Assembly (NCBI GenBank): GCA_037179385.1
Contig: CM074193.1
Location: forward strand, 9,073,547 to 9,137,546
DNA: 64,000 nucleotides
Source of the DNA: Holothuria scabra
Lineage: Eukaryota > Echinodermata > Holothuroidea > Aspidochirotida > Holothuriidae
Direction of reading: 5' to 3'
Part shown: positions 1 to 12,330 of the stretch, in pieces
How positions within the stretch are numbered: position 1 is the first letter of the stretch
Layout: the number at the start of each line of letters is the position of its first letter
Notes under the pieces: generated by a model
What the model was told of the DNA's origin: nothing
Seen by the model: only the letters and a program-made list of their open reading frames with translations
Database searches by the model: none
Translations under genes and position numbers: made by a program

Positions 1-234
1 TATGTCCCCCATCCCCCAGGATCGTCGTCCGTGTTGTTTATGAATTAACAAGATTAAACAACTCTGGACCTGTGTATTTAGAACAAGATAATGCACTCTA
101 CAGGATTGATGCTATATCACTGTGGGCACTTGGATTGCGTCCACGCGCATCACTTGAGATTAACCCTCCTATCGTTATTCTTTGCTGATGTACATTCCAT
201 TGTTTTACTTTTGGTTAAAGACACAATAACTTAC

Positions 235-390
235 GGGGACATTTTGTATCACCTAGCCATGTGCCATCATCGCACGTAACTTGGATCGGTTGTAAACCGC
301 AGATAGTGTACGTCTCTTCGTGTGCTATGGTTATATTGCTTGTCGTATTTGATCGTTGGTATTCTTCCAATTCCTCAACACGGCATTCAC
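235..390 (-). CDS. CCP/sushi-domain exon (partial gene, last of three seen)
   Basis: This 156-nt exon encodes one complement-control-protein (sushi) module. The four cysteines of the fold are visible (ECR, TIC, VTC, TKC), with the conserved Trp in DGTW after the third. A CTAG acceptor follows a pyrimidine-rich stretch and the donor is GTAAGT. Both borders are phase 1, as is typical of CCP exons that can be duplicated or skipped without breaking frame. CCP modules mediate protein-protein binding in secreted or membrane complement, selectin-like and adhesion proteins. The exon lies 302 bp downstream of another CCP exon in the same phase, so both belong to one minus-strand gene that runs out of the window at position 1. 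The specific protein cannot be named. The module is short (52 codons against the usual ~60). Confidence 0.72.
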
Positions 391-692
391 CTAGTTGCAT
401 AATTTAAAACAACAGAGAAAATTATTAGCCCACCGTGGTTCGTTGTAGTTTTTTTTATGAAGTTTAAGTGTTCATACATTATCAACCTGAAGAATCATCA
501 GCACAAAAATCGAAAGAATAAGGAAAATTAATCTTAAATAAACGATTAAGTAATATGCCTAATTAGATGTAATGAAAGCCGCCTCTCACCTGTTTAAAAT
601 TATGCCAAAAGTAAGCTTTTATAAAACATTATACGCAGGAATAAATCTGTGCAGTCACTGATTACATTTTGAGATTATGTCATTATACTTAC

Positions 693-878
693 TTAGGCAA
701 GTAGGAAAAGCATCGCTCCAGACAGTATTGGAACAAGTCAATTCATTATTTCCAATTAGTGTGCCATCACAACTAAACATCACTACTTCCCCATGACTAG
801 CTAGTGTATCGTCCCCATACTCTGTTGTGGTTCTGTCGTAAAAAACATCATTATCTACTGAATTCAACTGGCATGGAC
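693..878 (-). CDS. CCP/sushi-domain exon
   Basis: This 186-nt (62-codon) exon encodes a complete CCP module. Cysteines occur in PCQ, FSC, LTC and PTC, the conserved Trp in VWSD, and the usual aromatic/Gly pattern (HGEVVMFSC, then GTLIGNNELTC) is present. The acceptor follows TTTCGTTTCAG and the donor is a near-consensus GTAAGTAT. Both borders are phase 1, matching the neighbouring CCP exons, so splicing to either side keeps frame. The role is probably one ligand-binding bead in an extracellular chain. The fold is clear from the pattern, but the parent protein is not identifiable from three modules. Confidence 0.78.
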
Positions 879-1140
879 CTGAAACGAAAGCGCATTATAC
901 GTATAGAGAGTGTAATCATGGTAAAGCATATGAATTGTTCTTTCGTTCCTAAAAATCTTATTTTATTAGAATATTTGGAGATGACGATTATCTTCGAGTT
1001 AAACGAGCTAACGAAAAAATGTCCTTGCAATTTGTAAGATACACCTTCTGACACAGGCAGCGCCGGTTGGGTCAAATGTTTGCCATGTTAATTGCGACGC
1101 AGGAGTGTCTCAAAGTTCTTCCGAGCTGCGTCAAAGCATT

Positions 1141-1382
1141 CTACACTCTGAAAACACATGCATTGATTTAACCAATATTGTGGTCCCAGATTGACCATCA
1201 AAATTAAAAAAAAAAATATCATTCATGAAACTGATGAATTATTTTTTATATCGCGGGTCAAATATTAACATTTTGTGGGTAAATTTTAACCAGTCTTTCT
1301 AGGTTACCTTTACCAGGAAATGGATGGCTATTCTGTGACCACAATACTGGTAAAATCTAACCAGGGTGTTTTTGGAGTGAAG
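1141..1382. repeat. Short TIR element (MITE) with CTWCACTC ends
   Basis: Imperfect inverted repeats of about 45 bp close this 242-bp segment. It begins CTACACTCTGAAAACAC and ends with the complement of CTTCACTCCAAAAACAC. Both arms run into CCARTATTGTGGTC. Between them the motif TGGTTAAATTTTACC recurs in both orientations, as partial copies near 1172, 1258, 1281, 1305 and 1349. It lies in the CCP gene intron. No coding capacity, so it is non-autonomous. The outer end matches that of the 3.1-5.1 kb element. Confidence 0.6.
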
Positions 1383-3115
1383 TAGGTGCCGCATAGTTAT
1401 GTCATATTCTACAGCAGACGTGCTTTAAAGTTCATGAAATGTTACTTTAATTTCGTGACACAGGGGTGCGTCTACTTACAAAATGATTGACGCTCCAAAC
1501 AAACATTGACCGAATTTTCCCCGTACATGGTACGAGGGTGTGTCTAACAATACATAGGTGAATAATGAAAATGATATAGTCGGAAACCATGACAACCATG
1601 GACAGAATCACAATATCTTTAAAGTATTTACAAAATGACCACTTTGCACAGTTAGCACTGTTTTGTTATGAATTCACATAAACTAAAATGTTAATTTGTG
1701 ATGTCGAGAGTTTCAGGGACATGTACCAGTGTCCCTTACATGAACAGCTGGTAATTAAGTTACCTAAAAGTATGGAAAGCCTGTTTTAACATTCGAAAGG
1801 AAATTTCATTTTCATGTTAAACAGTCTCACGGGTGAGTGCTATTTAAGTGGAGGCCCCACGGCCTTAGAATGCTCAACGAACCAGCTAATCAATTGTTCA
1901 TTAACATTTTTGTGACGTGTATAATAAGTCATTCTAATTTGACCTCGTAATTGTTAGGGATATTTTAATTTTCGCTGTCAATATATTTACTTTTCATTTT
2001 TATCAATGTCGGGAGGTATTTTGAAAGAGAATATATCAAAGAAGAAATTAAGTTAAAGGAAAAATCAAATTTGTGTTTATAAGTTTTTTTTACAACTTTC
2101 ATTTTGCACCACATTTCATTGTTCATTGACTTAAATTGGAAGTTTAAGCAAAAAATTGATTGTCACATGTGAAAGAAGAACTTCATGTACTAAGTGTGGT
2201 GAAATTTTCATTCAAATCGGACATGTATTTCTCAAGATATCAGCAAATGAAGTTACTAGATTTGTGTTCCAAAGTGATATTGAGGACAGAAGAGATTATA
2301 CCACTTCCTCATAATGCCAAGGAATGCTTTGTTTCCCTTTGTTTTATCAGACTATTGTGTTGACCTTGAGGTTAATGGGAATAGATCCTCCCCACAGGAA
2401 TTGCAAAGTTTGAAAAGTTCTTAGGCCTATGCCACTTATGCAATCACATTTTGATAATTTGGGACTGTGAGGAGAATAAAGTCTGTAATGAGAAAAAAAA
2501 AAACGTCCATTAAAGTGGGGTATGATGTCATATGTGCTTGCTTCAAGTTCACTGTTTGTTGAAAATGTGGCAACTTCACTCGCTCATACCCTGAGCAGGA
2601 AGCTGGAAGACATGTCATGTCTTCCAGCTCTCTGCCCTGAGAACCACGCATTGGATTTCAATGCAAATTTCACCAAAGTGTTTAGAATAAGTACCCCTCT
2701 AACATATCAAAACTTGATATGATCTTAAACCCTTCTTTTAAAACGACATAAAAGAATGATAACTGATCGCGGTCTAACGTTGTGATTGGTTACAGTGCAG
2801 TGGAAGTTGTCCAGTCTTGCATCTTTGAGAATATTTTCGGTACCTGATAAATATTCAAAAATATTTCATTCAATAGCCAATAAACACATCATTAACGTTT
2901 TTCAACCTTGAAGAATTTTTCAATGTTTCTATATTCTGGTAAACAATCAGTTCAGAAAGTGGAAACAATGTGCTGGAAGCTGGAACATAAGGTTAAAATT
3001 CTGCGTCAGACTTTGGTTCTACCTGCAAATTTGTCAGGTTTTGACCCTGCAATTTCATTGCAGACGCTTTTGCTTTTACTGACGACGCAAGCCCCTCCTC
3101 TTTTGAGGGCCAAAA
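1383..3115. other. Intronic sequence without recognisable genes
   Basis: AT-rich intron of the CCP gene. No exon-like segment with paired splice sites was found on either strand and no strong repeat was recognised. Confidence 0.5.
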
Positions 3116-3507
3116 ACTACACTCTTAAAAACGTTGGGTAAAATATTACCTAACAAGTGCCCAACGTTGGTGATATAGTTCACCGCACCAACATTGGGCA
3201 AAAAATACCCATTATTGTTGTGCACTATTTCCAACCAACAGTTAGGTAAAATGATTGTTTACACAACAGCATGTGTATTTATTACCCAAAGAATTTTGTT
3301 TGGACTTCCATGTTATCACATATATAATTATATAATTTAGACAAGAAGGAAATTCAAGAAAGTACCCTAGAACTTACACCGTTTGCCCTCCAGGAGTGGT
3401 TGGGGCATCAGTGGCAATATCTTTTCCAAAGTCCTCCCGACCCTCTGGCAAAGAGTCGTTCGGCGAAACCGAACTTCAAACTCTTACCGAAGAAGCTATA
3501 CGTCCGT

Positions 3508-3821
3508 TTAAAGGCCTGTATACACGAGCGACATTTGTAAAACATTCTCAAAACACTTCACCTGCAACAAACCCAAAACATGCTTGTTTTCGGTTTGTTG
3601 CACAGTGTAGACAGCGTAAAGCAATTTGAGAACATTTTGAAAATGTTTTGAAAATAATTGACAGGACATTTTTTTTGCAACATTTCCAAAACATTTTCAA
3701 AAACATGCTGTATACTCTGTCTAAACTTTGCAGCACACCGAAAACAAGCATGTTTCGAATTTGTTGACAGTGGATGTTTTGGAAATGTTTTGCAAATGTT
3801 GCTCGTGTATGCAGGCTTTAA
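3508..3821. repeat. Nested foldback element, about 310 bp
   Basis: Arms of about 38 bp are inverted: GGCCTGTATACACGAGCGAC at the left, and at the right GTTGCTCGTGTATGCAGGC. TTTAA (left) and TTTAA/TTAA (right) flank the arms, which could be a target duplication. Inside, GAAAACATTTTCAAAA-like motifs recur in both orientations and a second pair, ACCGAAAACAAGCATG-type, is mirrored. Short opposed ORFs here are by-products of the palindrome. Confidence 0.6.
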
Positions 3822-3877
3822 GGAAAACACTTGACCAGCCTCAAGGCCTTCAGTCCATTTACGTTTACATTATTTTT

Positions 3878-4111
3878 CTAAAAGTCCCCTCGACTCTCTG
3901 GCGAAGAGCCAAGGGGTGAAAAACAAACATTTACTCCCGGAGGAGTTCTGCTCCCTTAAGGAGCTAAACGTCCCAAGGCCTTCAGTCCATTTACGTTTTT
4001 TTTTCTAAAAGTCCCCACGACTTCTTTTTTCTAAAAGTCCTCTCGACTCTCTGGCGAAGAGCCAAGGGGCGAAAACCAAACGATTACTCCCTTAAGGAGC
4101 TTAACGTCCCA
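3878..4111 (+). repeat. Direct repeat, two copies of an 80-97 bp unit
   Basis: The unit starting TAAAAGTCCYCTCGACTCTC and ending TTAAGGAGCTWAACGTCCC occurs at 3878-3974 and again at 4032-4111 with a 14-16 bp internal deletion. A diverged third copy begins near 3426. The phrase AAGGCCTTCAGTCCATTTAC also occurs twice (3842 and 3974). Confidence 0.6.
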
Positions 4112-5197
4112 AATGGACAAGTACGCCCTCCAAAGGGCAAACACCGAGTGGTCCTGCTCTAGACTGGCTGAATACAACAGAAGCCACAACCTGGATGCAG
4201 TTTAACGTCATGCCCAGGACCATTCAGCCCACGTTACATTATTGGTCTGTGGTTAATAAACAGTGAAGTGTGTAATAATAATCCCAATCGTGCACTTTGT
4301 ATTTCTTGTCCCATTGATTACGTTCTAGTGAAAATTGTTTACGACCATTGCTCTTTAAGTAATTTCGTCCAGGTTTTTACCGCTATTCTACCGTTAGCTT
4401 TTATTTTTTACCAAATCCAACCTTATTCAACCATGAAATCTTAATTAATCACTATAATTAAAATAATTATCTTTAAAACTTCACTAATCCTTTACTAATC
4501 ATCTGATTGGTCTATTACATTTTTCCCAAATGGGTACTTATGGGTACTTTTAAACTTGCCCAACACCTTTTACCAACACTTGGATTCTACCAAACCTCAA
4601 TTTACCCAACAAATATGGGTAGATTGTCTACCTTCTTGTTCGGCAATAATTTGCCTATGTTGAGCACTTTGGATTTTGCCCAAAGCTTTTACCCAACTGT
4701 TTTTAGAGTGTTGGTCAGCTTTGCACCCCAATTTTGGACATTTCTTGGCGTTCACTTCACCGAAATGACCGAGAAACATTTAAAACGTTACCCTGAGAGA
4801 GACACGTTAGTGTAAACCTGTAAAAGTATTAATGAAGATATCTTATCCACCTGAAATAAGCTTTATCGCCACCATCCCTTCCGCCATTGTTGTCGTTTGT
4901 CTCGGACCAGCTGGTTTTTTCTACTACTAGCAGAACTGCGTATGCTCATTTCGCATACGTCATGGACGTTTGCCCAACTTATTGGCAATGACATTAAACG
5001 TGCCCAACCATCGCTGCATTTTCCCAACTTTAAGAAAAGTTTGCCCAACGTTTACCCATGCTGTGAGTGCCCAACCCGTTTTGCCCAGAATTTTGAGTGT
5101 AGTGTAGCCTGCACAAGCTAGTGCCAGCTAGCTGAGAAGCGGTTGATGACGCACGTATAACACTGTTGAATTTTGCCAAAAAGTGGGAGTGGCTTAC

Positions 5198-5420
5198 CAA
5201 TAGACCTTATTCAAATAATGTCACAGAGCAAAAAGTTAGCCCTCCTTTAAGGGCAAAACAAACCAAAACCTACAAATTCAGACAGCTGGTTTGTCAAACA
5301 GTCGAATACGCGCATAGTCTGCTACATGTGCAGAACGATTTCTTAAGCGTGCAGCCACGTGTTCCATTGTTTTGCACTCAAGAATGACGTCAGTGTGTCT
5401 TCAACGCATAAGGTCTATTG
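5198..5420. repeat. MITE with 13-bp perfect TIR
   Basis: CAATAGACCTTAT at 5198-5210 is matched exactly by its complement at 5408-5420, giving a 223-bp element. The interior has no coding capacity. ACGTCA/TGACGTCA motifs lie near the right end. It sits just downstream of the CCP exon at 5488-5709, in the intron. Confidence 0.55.
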
Positions 5421-5487
5421 TGACGTCACGTGAAACCAGTCTATAGATGTATCAATTCAAATGGCAATTGATAAACTTAAATTTTAC

Positions 5488-5709
5488 CTAAACATTGCAA
5501 GGACTGGGAGAAATTGGAGTGATCATATTCACGAAGACCAGGAACAGCCCATAACTTGGATGGGTTACAGGTCAATCTATCGGGGCCTCCGGCCAAGAGC
5601 CCGCCTTCAACACATGAAAACTCAATAACTTCGTACAGACCGTACATCATGGGATAATCCGGACTGATGTTTATTAAAGTGTCATCGAACATGGGTCGAT
5701 CACAATGAT
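5488..5709 (-). CDS. CCP/sushi-domain exon (most upstream one seen)
   Basis: This 222-nt (74-codon) exon encodes a CCP module. Cysteines lie in HCDRP, FSC, LTC and LQC, with Trp in KLWAV and the typical YEVIEFSC and GPDRLTC segments. The acceptor is CTCTTTTCAG and the donor GTAAAATT. Both borders are phase 1. The stretch between Trp and the last Cys is longer than usual, giving a long module. A 4.6-kb intron crowded with TIR elements separates it from the next CCP exon at 693-878. No further CCP exon was recognised upstream to 12 kb, so the 5' part of the gene is either far away or not recognisable by eye. Confidence 0.75.
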
Positions 5710-5815
5710 CTGAAAAGAGAAAAGTTTTAGTACTTAAAAAAACGCTTACAAAGTCGATGGGCATATAAAGATGAAGACATTTGTAACTAATTTAGGGGAT
5801 AAATGCGAGGGCGCC

Positions 5816-5942
5816 CCGGTCTTAATGCTATGTAAGACCAACGATCACGTCATCACAACGGCTGAGCGAACCGAGGCGAAAGCCGAGGTCCGCTGTCTCT
5901 ATGATGACGTCATCGGAGGTCTTAAATTACATTAAAGACCGG
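5816..5942. repeat. 127-bp inverted-repeat element
   Basis: CCGGTCTTAATG...GTAAGACC at 5816-5839 is mirrored at 5918-5942 with few mismatches. Inner arms GATCACGTCATCA and TGATGACGTCATCG extend the pairing. The loop carries CGAACCGAGGCGAAAGCCGAGG. The segment could fold into a long hairpin. It is a MITE remnant or solo terminus. Confidence 0.5.
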
Positions 5943-8900
5943 CACCCTGACTTCATCCCCATTCATAGACACCCAAAATTAAAATGCTGGAAATTGACAA
6001 AAATATTAAATTTTCCTCAAATTTTTGCAGGATCGCCTTTTAATAGCCCTTATGCATTGACTTCATTCATTATAAATAAATAAATTAACACAAATTCTAG
6101 AGTCAATGCCTTGGTGGATAATTTCTTTTAATCACAATGCATTGAATTTCTTAAAAAGCCGGTGTCAAACTCTCTCACGACTTCTTTTAACACAACATCA
6201 GTAGGCCGCCGTGAACGACTTCTGAACAGTATTTAGTAAAGATCTCGCGTATTTACGTTTCTTGTATCAGGGAGGTGTTAGTAACACCTTCCTGCTTGTA
6301 TATTCAACGAGTTTCAGAGAAAGAACATCCTGAGTTGTTTGCAGCTACCATGCATTCCAATTTGTACCTCCTGCATGCCCAACCCGTTTGCTCACACACA
6401 CACACCTACACACACACACACACACGTTCTCATGCATGATAGCAGTTTTTCTTCCGTCTTTCCTTTTCTGTGTGTGACCTTCCCTTCGCTTCATTTCTTC
6501 TTTGTTCTCTTTCCTTTTCCCTTTTCACACTTCCTCTTTCCACACTTCCTCTTTCCAGTTTTCTCCCTTTTTCACTCACTTTATTTTGCCAATTGCTGCA
6601 TGATTATAGCTGTTTACCTAGTATATCCCAGCATGGGGTGTCACAGTGCATGACACGTGTGTTCTTGCAACTGTCCTACTTTCAACACGATAAGAGTTTG
6701 AACCCACGAAAAAGGCGCTTCATCATGATCATCTTTAAGTCAAGGGCAACGGCATGTAATCCTGTTTCGCACCAGACACCCTAAACCAAAGTTACTCCAC
6801 TTCGGCTCCATACTACGGTAAAATATTCATTTTAATTTATTTTTGTCCTTAAAAAAGGTGTGGTTTTATCCATAAAATATGAGGTTCAAATGTAAAATCC
6901 CTGTAACATAACTGCGGTCAAGCAATGCTGGTAAATTAGTCCTACAGGTGTCCAAAGCTATCCAAAGATTGCACGGACAAGCATATCACCGTGACCTTAC
7001 CGGCATCCAAGGTTTGATAGTTTTCAAACTGTAGCCAAGTTTCGAACGTTCTCAAAACTTTGCACGGTTAAGTTGTGTGCGTTTGCTCGCAGATGTTCCC
7101 GCTGAACACCGCTGAAAGCCCTTAGTTGCGGCAAGTCTCATCCAGGTTACCCGCAAGTACCGCGCATCTTCTCGCGGCACTAGAATGTTAAAATAGGGGG
7201 CAAACTAAGGGAAAATAATAATGCTTGGGAGGGTGGATTCTGGTGCAGCACCTAACAGAGCCCAAAAGTGCCCGTTCCTTGTGATGGGGTCCAGGGGGAG
7301 AAGCCCCGGGAACATTTTAACACATACATCCTCACTCCAAACAATTGTTGGACATTTCACATTAATAAAAATAAGTTAAAGCTCATCCACATAAGTGATG
7401 GTACCATTTAGCACTGGTGCAGTTGGATGCATTTCTCACACATATTTGTCCCACAACTGAAGGTTTGTGTAATTCACACTGTTTCACAACTAACTGCTGT
7501 GTAAACACAAGCAAAAATGCATACACACACTCAGACAAGCATATACACAAAAAGACAGAGGGCACATTTAAAATTCAGTGTGATTGCTTTAAAGTAGGAT
7601 CAAATTTACGTTTTCTAGAAGCCCTTAAGTCATCTGTTTACTCAGTGGTGTAGGTAGACTTTTTTCTAGGGGTAAGGTAAACACCCAAATTTTCCGAATT
7701 TTTTAGAGCTGAACACCACATTATAAGGAAGGTAATTTTTGACCTTTTTAGGCAATAATTTAAAAAATGGAGCTTGTATTGCAGATAGTTTTGGTTTCTG
7801 GGTTTCCTTTAAGAAAATCTTGGGGGATTATTTGAGAATCTGCATTTTCTTTTGTCAAATCTGAGATTTCACGTCGACCAAAGATCGTTGTTGCATGCAT
7901 AAGCCCTACGAATTGAGGCTCATCGACGACATTTTATACGTCATGAACTTATATTGGATAAAAAATGGGACTTTATCAGAGATAATTTATGGAAATACAA
8001 CTGCAGTTGCCGGTGTCACTTCATGATCTCATGTCACATATGGCAAATTTCCAAATTTGGCATCTCAGAGCTTGGAAAAGTTTACCGAACTGATTTATGA
8101 GGGAGCACTACTGCATTACGAATTGCAATTTGCAGCGCTCGAAGGACGGAAAACTTTGCTTTTTGGAAACAAATAATAACAAATCGTCCCTTGCCCCCTG
8201 TTGCTACGCCACAGTATAAAACACAATGTTACAATTGGTTTATTCCGCCTGTTTTTAAATCTGCTCGAATTATGGAGGGGAAACGATATGTTCTCCCCAA
8301 TATTTTTTATTGGTGGGGCGATTGCCCGATGCCCCCCAGGATCGATGACCCTGGGCTGGTGTGAAATATTTTGATTTTTTAATGTGAAAATATCGTGTAT
8401 ACTTAATACGGTATTTTGTGCACATTTTGAGAGTATATTGTGTTTTTATGAACTATTTTGTAGGAATAACCATATAGAAATAAAAACACACATTGGTGGC
8501 AATATTTTTATTCTACAAGTATACATGATAGCTTAGCATCTTCAAACAAAAGTAAGATGTTTCTTTTGTACTTTAACCTTCCGCTATAGAAGTGTGTGTC
8601 TGATATAGTAAGCCTACAGTTTGTCTCCTTACGGTGTCGGAAAAGTTAGCAAGTATGCTGTCAGCGCTCACTCGGGTTCGGGTAAGTTTAGTGAGAATTG
8701 CCTCTCATATCGCTGGGAACGGCACTTCCCATGCCTATTGACCGCGTAAAAATAGGGGAAACGTGAGTAATATTGTAGAACCACATAGCAAATACCAAAT
8801 ATTTGCTCAAGGGGGAGGGGGAAGCGACTGTTCCAATCACCTCATTGGTTACGCCCTGAGCTTCTAGGCTTTTGCATTTCCCCTGAGGAAAGCTGGGATT

Positions 8901-11554
8901 CTCCAACGTACACTGTCGATGACAAAAGTCGGGCTGGTTTTAGCAAAATACATCGTTCTATTGGGGGAAATTGGTACCAGTTATCGACATAGCATAACCA
9001 TTCTTAGGAGCAAAGTCTGGACAAAAAACTATTATTTTTATTTTTAGAAACGTTAAGATCGGATTGGGGATTAAAAATCGCTGTGGTGTGTCTACAGTAA
9101 CCGTCCTAAATGTGGATATTACTTCAACAATGCTTTGGTGTTGTCTAGTAGAGTGGCAAAATCCTTCTTTTACCTAACAATGATCTTTATATAAGAGAAA
9201 CTATGCCAATGTAAGCGGGCCTCCGGTGATAGAATATTACATAGTCACACGGGTATAGATGAATATTTTTGCACTATACTAAAATATGTCTATCTGTACG
9301 CGATAGTAGCCAACAACGTTCTTTGATTTAAACTCATATTTGCATGGTTCAATGAGATTCGGAATAGTCAACAAACAGACAAATAAAACAAAATTTGAAA
9401 TGCTCCACATGCTGCAACCCTAAAAAATCACAGGTTAAGGAACTAGTAAGAACACATGTAAAAACAGATACCAATACAAACTACGTGCTCTTTTGTATTA
9501 CATTGTATACATACAAACATATTTGGCATGAAAGAAATTGACACAATTCCGGTTTATGGTACGCAGCTCCCACCCAGCAGCCCAGTAAATTGATAAAAAA
9601 TGGTTTTTGGAAAGAAACACATCGAGACGTCAACTCATGTTTAGGCTGATTTATGACAGTATTACCAATTTAACATTGCCATGCGCATAACCAAGGAAGG
9701 GTACTTCCCGGGTAAACCCCAACCCGAATGAGGCTAAGCTTGGAAAACTACACGATAAAAAATTGCAATAAAATGATTGATCACTTTAAGCTTTTCAATT
9801 TAGTGTTTTGGTAACTCGGGATTGAAAATTTACTATTATTCAATAGCATGGGCGTCGAATGGCGAATGGGGATGATGTCCTACACCTATTGGAAATACAG
9901 CTATTGACTTGAAAATTTTACACAGTGAGTTTTTGAAGGAAGTGTCCACCACCAACATTTGAGTAAAGATTGACGCACATATTCCGCGGCGGGGAAGGGG
10001 GGGGGGGGGCTGGCAGGCACCGCATATCTTTATGCAACCGTCATGTCGTACTCCAAAAACACTTTCAACGATTCACAATCCTGGATGGAAACAAGTCTGA
10101 ACCTTGTTACTGATCAAAATGAACTCTAAAATTCATTTTAGAATGTTTTCTCCAATATTGTAATAGAAACCTATTCGATATTTCATATAATTCGAGAGGA
10201 TCAGTCACTAACGAACACGAGCAGTCGCACAAACTTGATTTTTAAGCTTCAGCTAAACTCACAATATTGCTCTTATTTCTCTTCAAAGTATCTTTCATGA
10301 TATTTTAGGATTTCAAAAATACATATTCAAGTTAAATCAAGCAGTTACTCTTAGTTAATTTAGCGATTGAGGATAAAAATATTGTCAAATGATCCTCGAG
10401 ACCAAACCATAAAACGGTACAGTCACCAGTCCAGTTGGGGTGAATGCATTTACCCTTTGAAATGCTTCCTTTTGCCTATCAAAGAAAAACTCTCGCGGAA
10501 AAGATTTTCGTTCTTTCAATAACTTCAACTACGAAGCTTCTTTCAGATTTGTGTCCTGATTTTGATTTTTTAAAGTTTTATTGAAGTATCAATTTTATTG
10601 CAAACGCGAAAGCTCAAAACCATGATTGCTTACATTCTACTTACAAGTAGGTGGGAAATGCCGTTTCCGGCGGCCGTCTGAGGGGTCGCGATCAGTTTTT
10701 AACATTTTCTCTACGTTCCACACCAACAAATGGTGGCGCTCCGCTTAGATAGTCTTTCGGGCAAAATTAAATTTTCGGGTCAAAGTATTTTTTAATAACT
10801 TTCTACTCACTTTTGCAGTTTGCGAACTTATTTTTGGTTCAGCATTTTATTTCAAACAACAAACGAAGGTAGCGACTGCTTAGATTCTTCCTATGAATCT
10901 GAAAAATGCTATTTCCGGCCATCTGAGGGGCTGATTTTTCAACAAAAAAAAATTAACGACAAGTTATACTTCAAAAGGTAGCATATGATGGAATAAGACT
11001 GCATGTAAAGACACAAAAGTTTCAGTTTTATCCTCACGAACCACCACAATACATCTCTCACACTGCTCCCTTCAAATTCGAAAATCGTGCACCATTTTGC
11101 ATCTAGACTCCTTGAAAACGCCAAAATTTTTCACCACTCCCCTTAGACCCCGCCCCAGGCCGGCGATTACTGAACACACTGCATGATCCCCTTCAGAGAA
11201 ATCCTGCGTACGCCACTGGTACGTCCCCATTACCCGCTTTCTCTAAGTTCAGCCCCATCCTTTTTTGAAATGTCTGGATCCGCGCCTCGACTGCATTCTC
11301 CACATTCTGAAAAAATGCATTGATCCTAATTAATTGAAGAGTTTGAAATAACAAAGGAATTTGATCACTTACTTCAGTGCGCATTACGAGAATGGCAAAT
11401 ACTGCTCACTTATCCCCAACCTTCATCACAATTAAAGCATTGTGACTATTCAGTCTTTGTTTAGGAATTATGGTAATATCAAAGGATCTTACTCTCATTA
11501 GGGAGGCTAAGGACCTCCCAAGACCACATCTTCCCACAAAAAAGAAATGAAACA
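5943..11554. other. Gene-poor stretch
   Basis: No exon or transposon protein recognised. Besides the CA repeat it holds a poly-G run near 9998-10009, a motif shared with the window start and 34.1 kb (CCCCCCAGGATCG near 8332-8344), and two related phrases with TTTCCGG..GTCTGAGGGG near 10663 and 10912. Short ORFs have no codon or splice support. Confidence 0.4.
6391..6425. repeat. CA dinucleotide repeat
   Basis: Short (CA)n tract broken by CCTA, followed by a CT-rich stretch to about 6580. The ORFs read through it have simple-sequence composition and are not genes. Confidence 0.7.
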
Positions 11555-11562
11555 CTCACAAT

Positions 11563-12322
11563 CAGACTTGTAGTACTCGAGTCCGTACTCGGGTGCCGAT
11601 TTCTGTACTCGTACTCAAGTACCTAGCCTCGGCACTCGTACTCGTACTCTGGATCAGGGTACTCGTACTTGTACTCGACATAGCTGCACTCGTACTCGAG
11701 TACCATGATTCCCTCCATATCAATTATCAAGTGCAGTACCTCATTCAAGTTATTCCTTGAAATTTCGTTTAAGTTCAACATGTTCACATGCTTGGGCGAG
11801 TTGCAGCCTCCGGTCGACAAGATATCAAATCATATAAATGTGGGTGCGCTATAGATACGCAGTTTCTGGGGATGCGCCCTTGCTATCATTGTCCGTGTCA
11901 GCCCGTTGTCTAGTCGGAAGTCATTGATTCCAAGCTGAGATGAGGGCTCACCAGTATCAGAGGTCATCTTACACTATTAGCTTTGTTCATATAGGCCTAG
12001 TTCCGAGTGAGTAGCTAGTCTCATTGTCACATCTGCTTATTTCACAAATGGTTGCTCCACTATATGTGAAGATAGGGTGACAATGAAGCTGTGATCAGTT
12101 CATAATAACAGTCTGTGAAATTGTACTCGTACTCGTACTCATCAGCTGCGTAGTCATACTCGTACTAATACTAGGGTGGTTTGTACTCGCATTCGTACTC
12201 GAGCCCTGACAAAATTGGGTACTCGTACTCGAGTACCTAGCCTTGGTACTCGTATTCGCACTCTAGGCTATGTGCTCGTACTGGTACTCATACTCACAAT
12301 TTTGTACTCGACTACAAGTCTG
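11563..12322. mobile_element. hAT-like non-autonomous element with GTACTC arrays
   Basis: The 12-bp termini CAGACTTGTAGT (11563-11574) and ACTACAAGTCTG (12311-12322) are exact inverted repeats. They are flanked by CTCACAAT and CTCACAGT, an 8-bp target duplication with one mismatch, which is the hAT hallmark. Next to both ends GTACTCGTACTCGAGTACC-type units repeat (11578-11705 and 12124-12309). The 400-bp centre (11710-12120) has no transposase, so the element would need one supplied in trans. The 62-76 codon ORFs in the arrays are artefacts of the 6-bp GTACTC repeat. Confidence 0.72.
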
Positions 12323-12330
12323 CTCACAGT

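Larger units (their letters stand above)
3116..5103. repeat. 2-kb TIR element with iterated TTGGGYAAAA motif
   Basis: The ends are inverted: ACTACACTCTTAAAAACG at the left, and at the right the complement of ACTACACTCAAAATTC, each followed by TGGGYAAAA. This inner motif (also as TTTTGCCCAA or GCCCAACGTT) recurs many times at 3133-3260 and 4530-5090, in both orientations. The middle carries a nested foldback at 3508-3821 and a direct repeat at 3878-4111. No transposase coding is visible. It shares the CTACACTC end with the 1141-1382 element, so the two are probably relatives. Confidence 0.55.
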
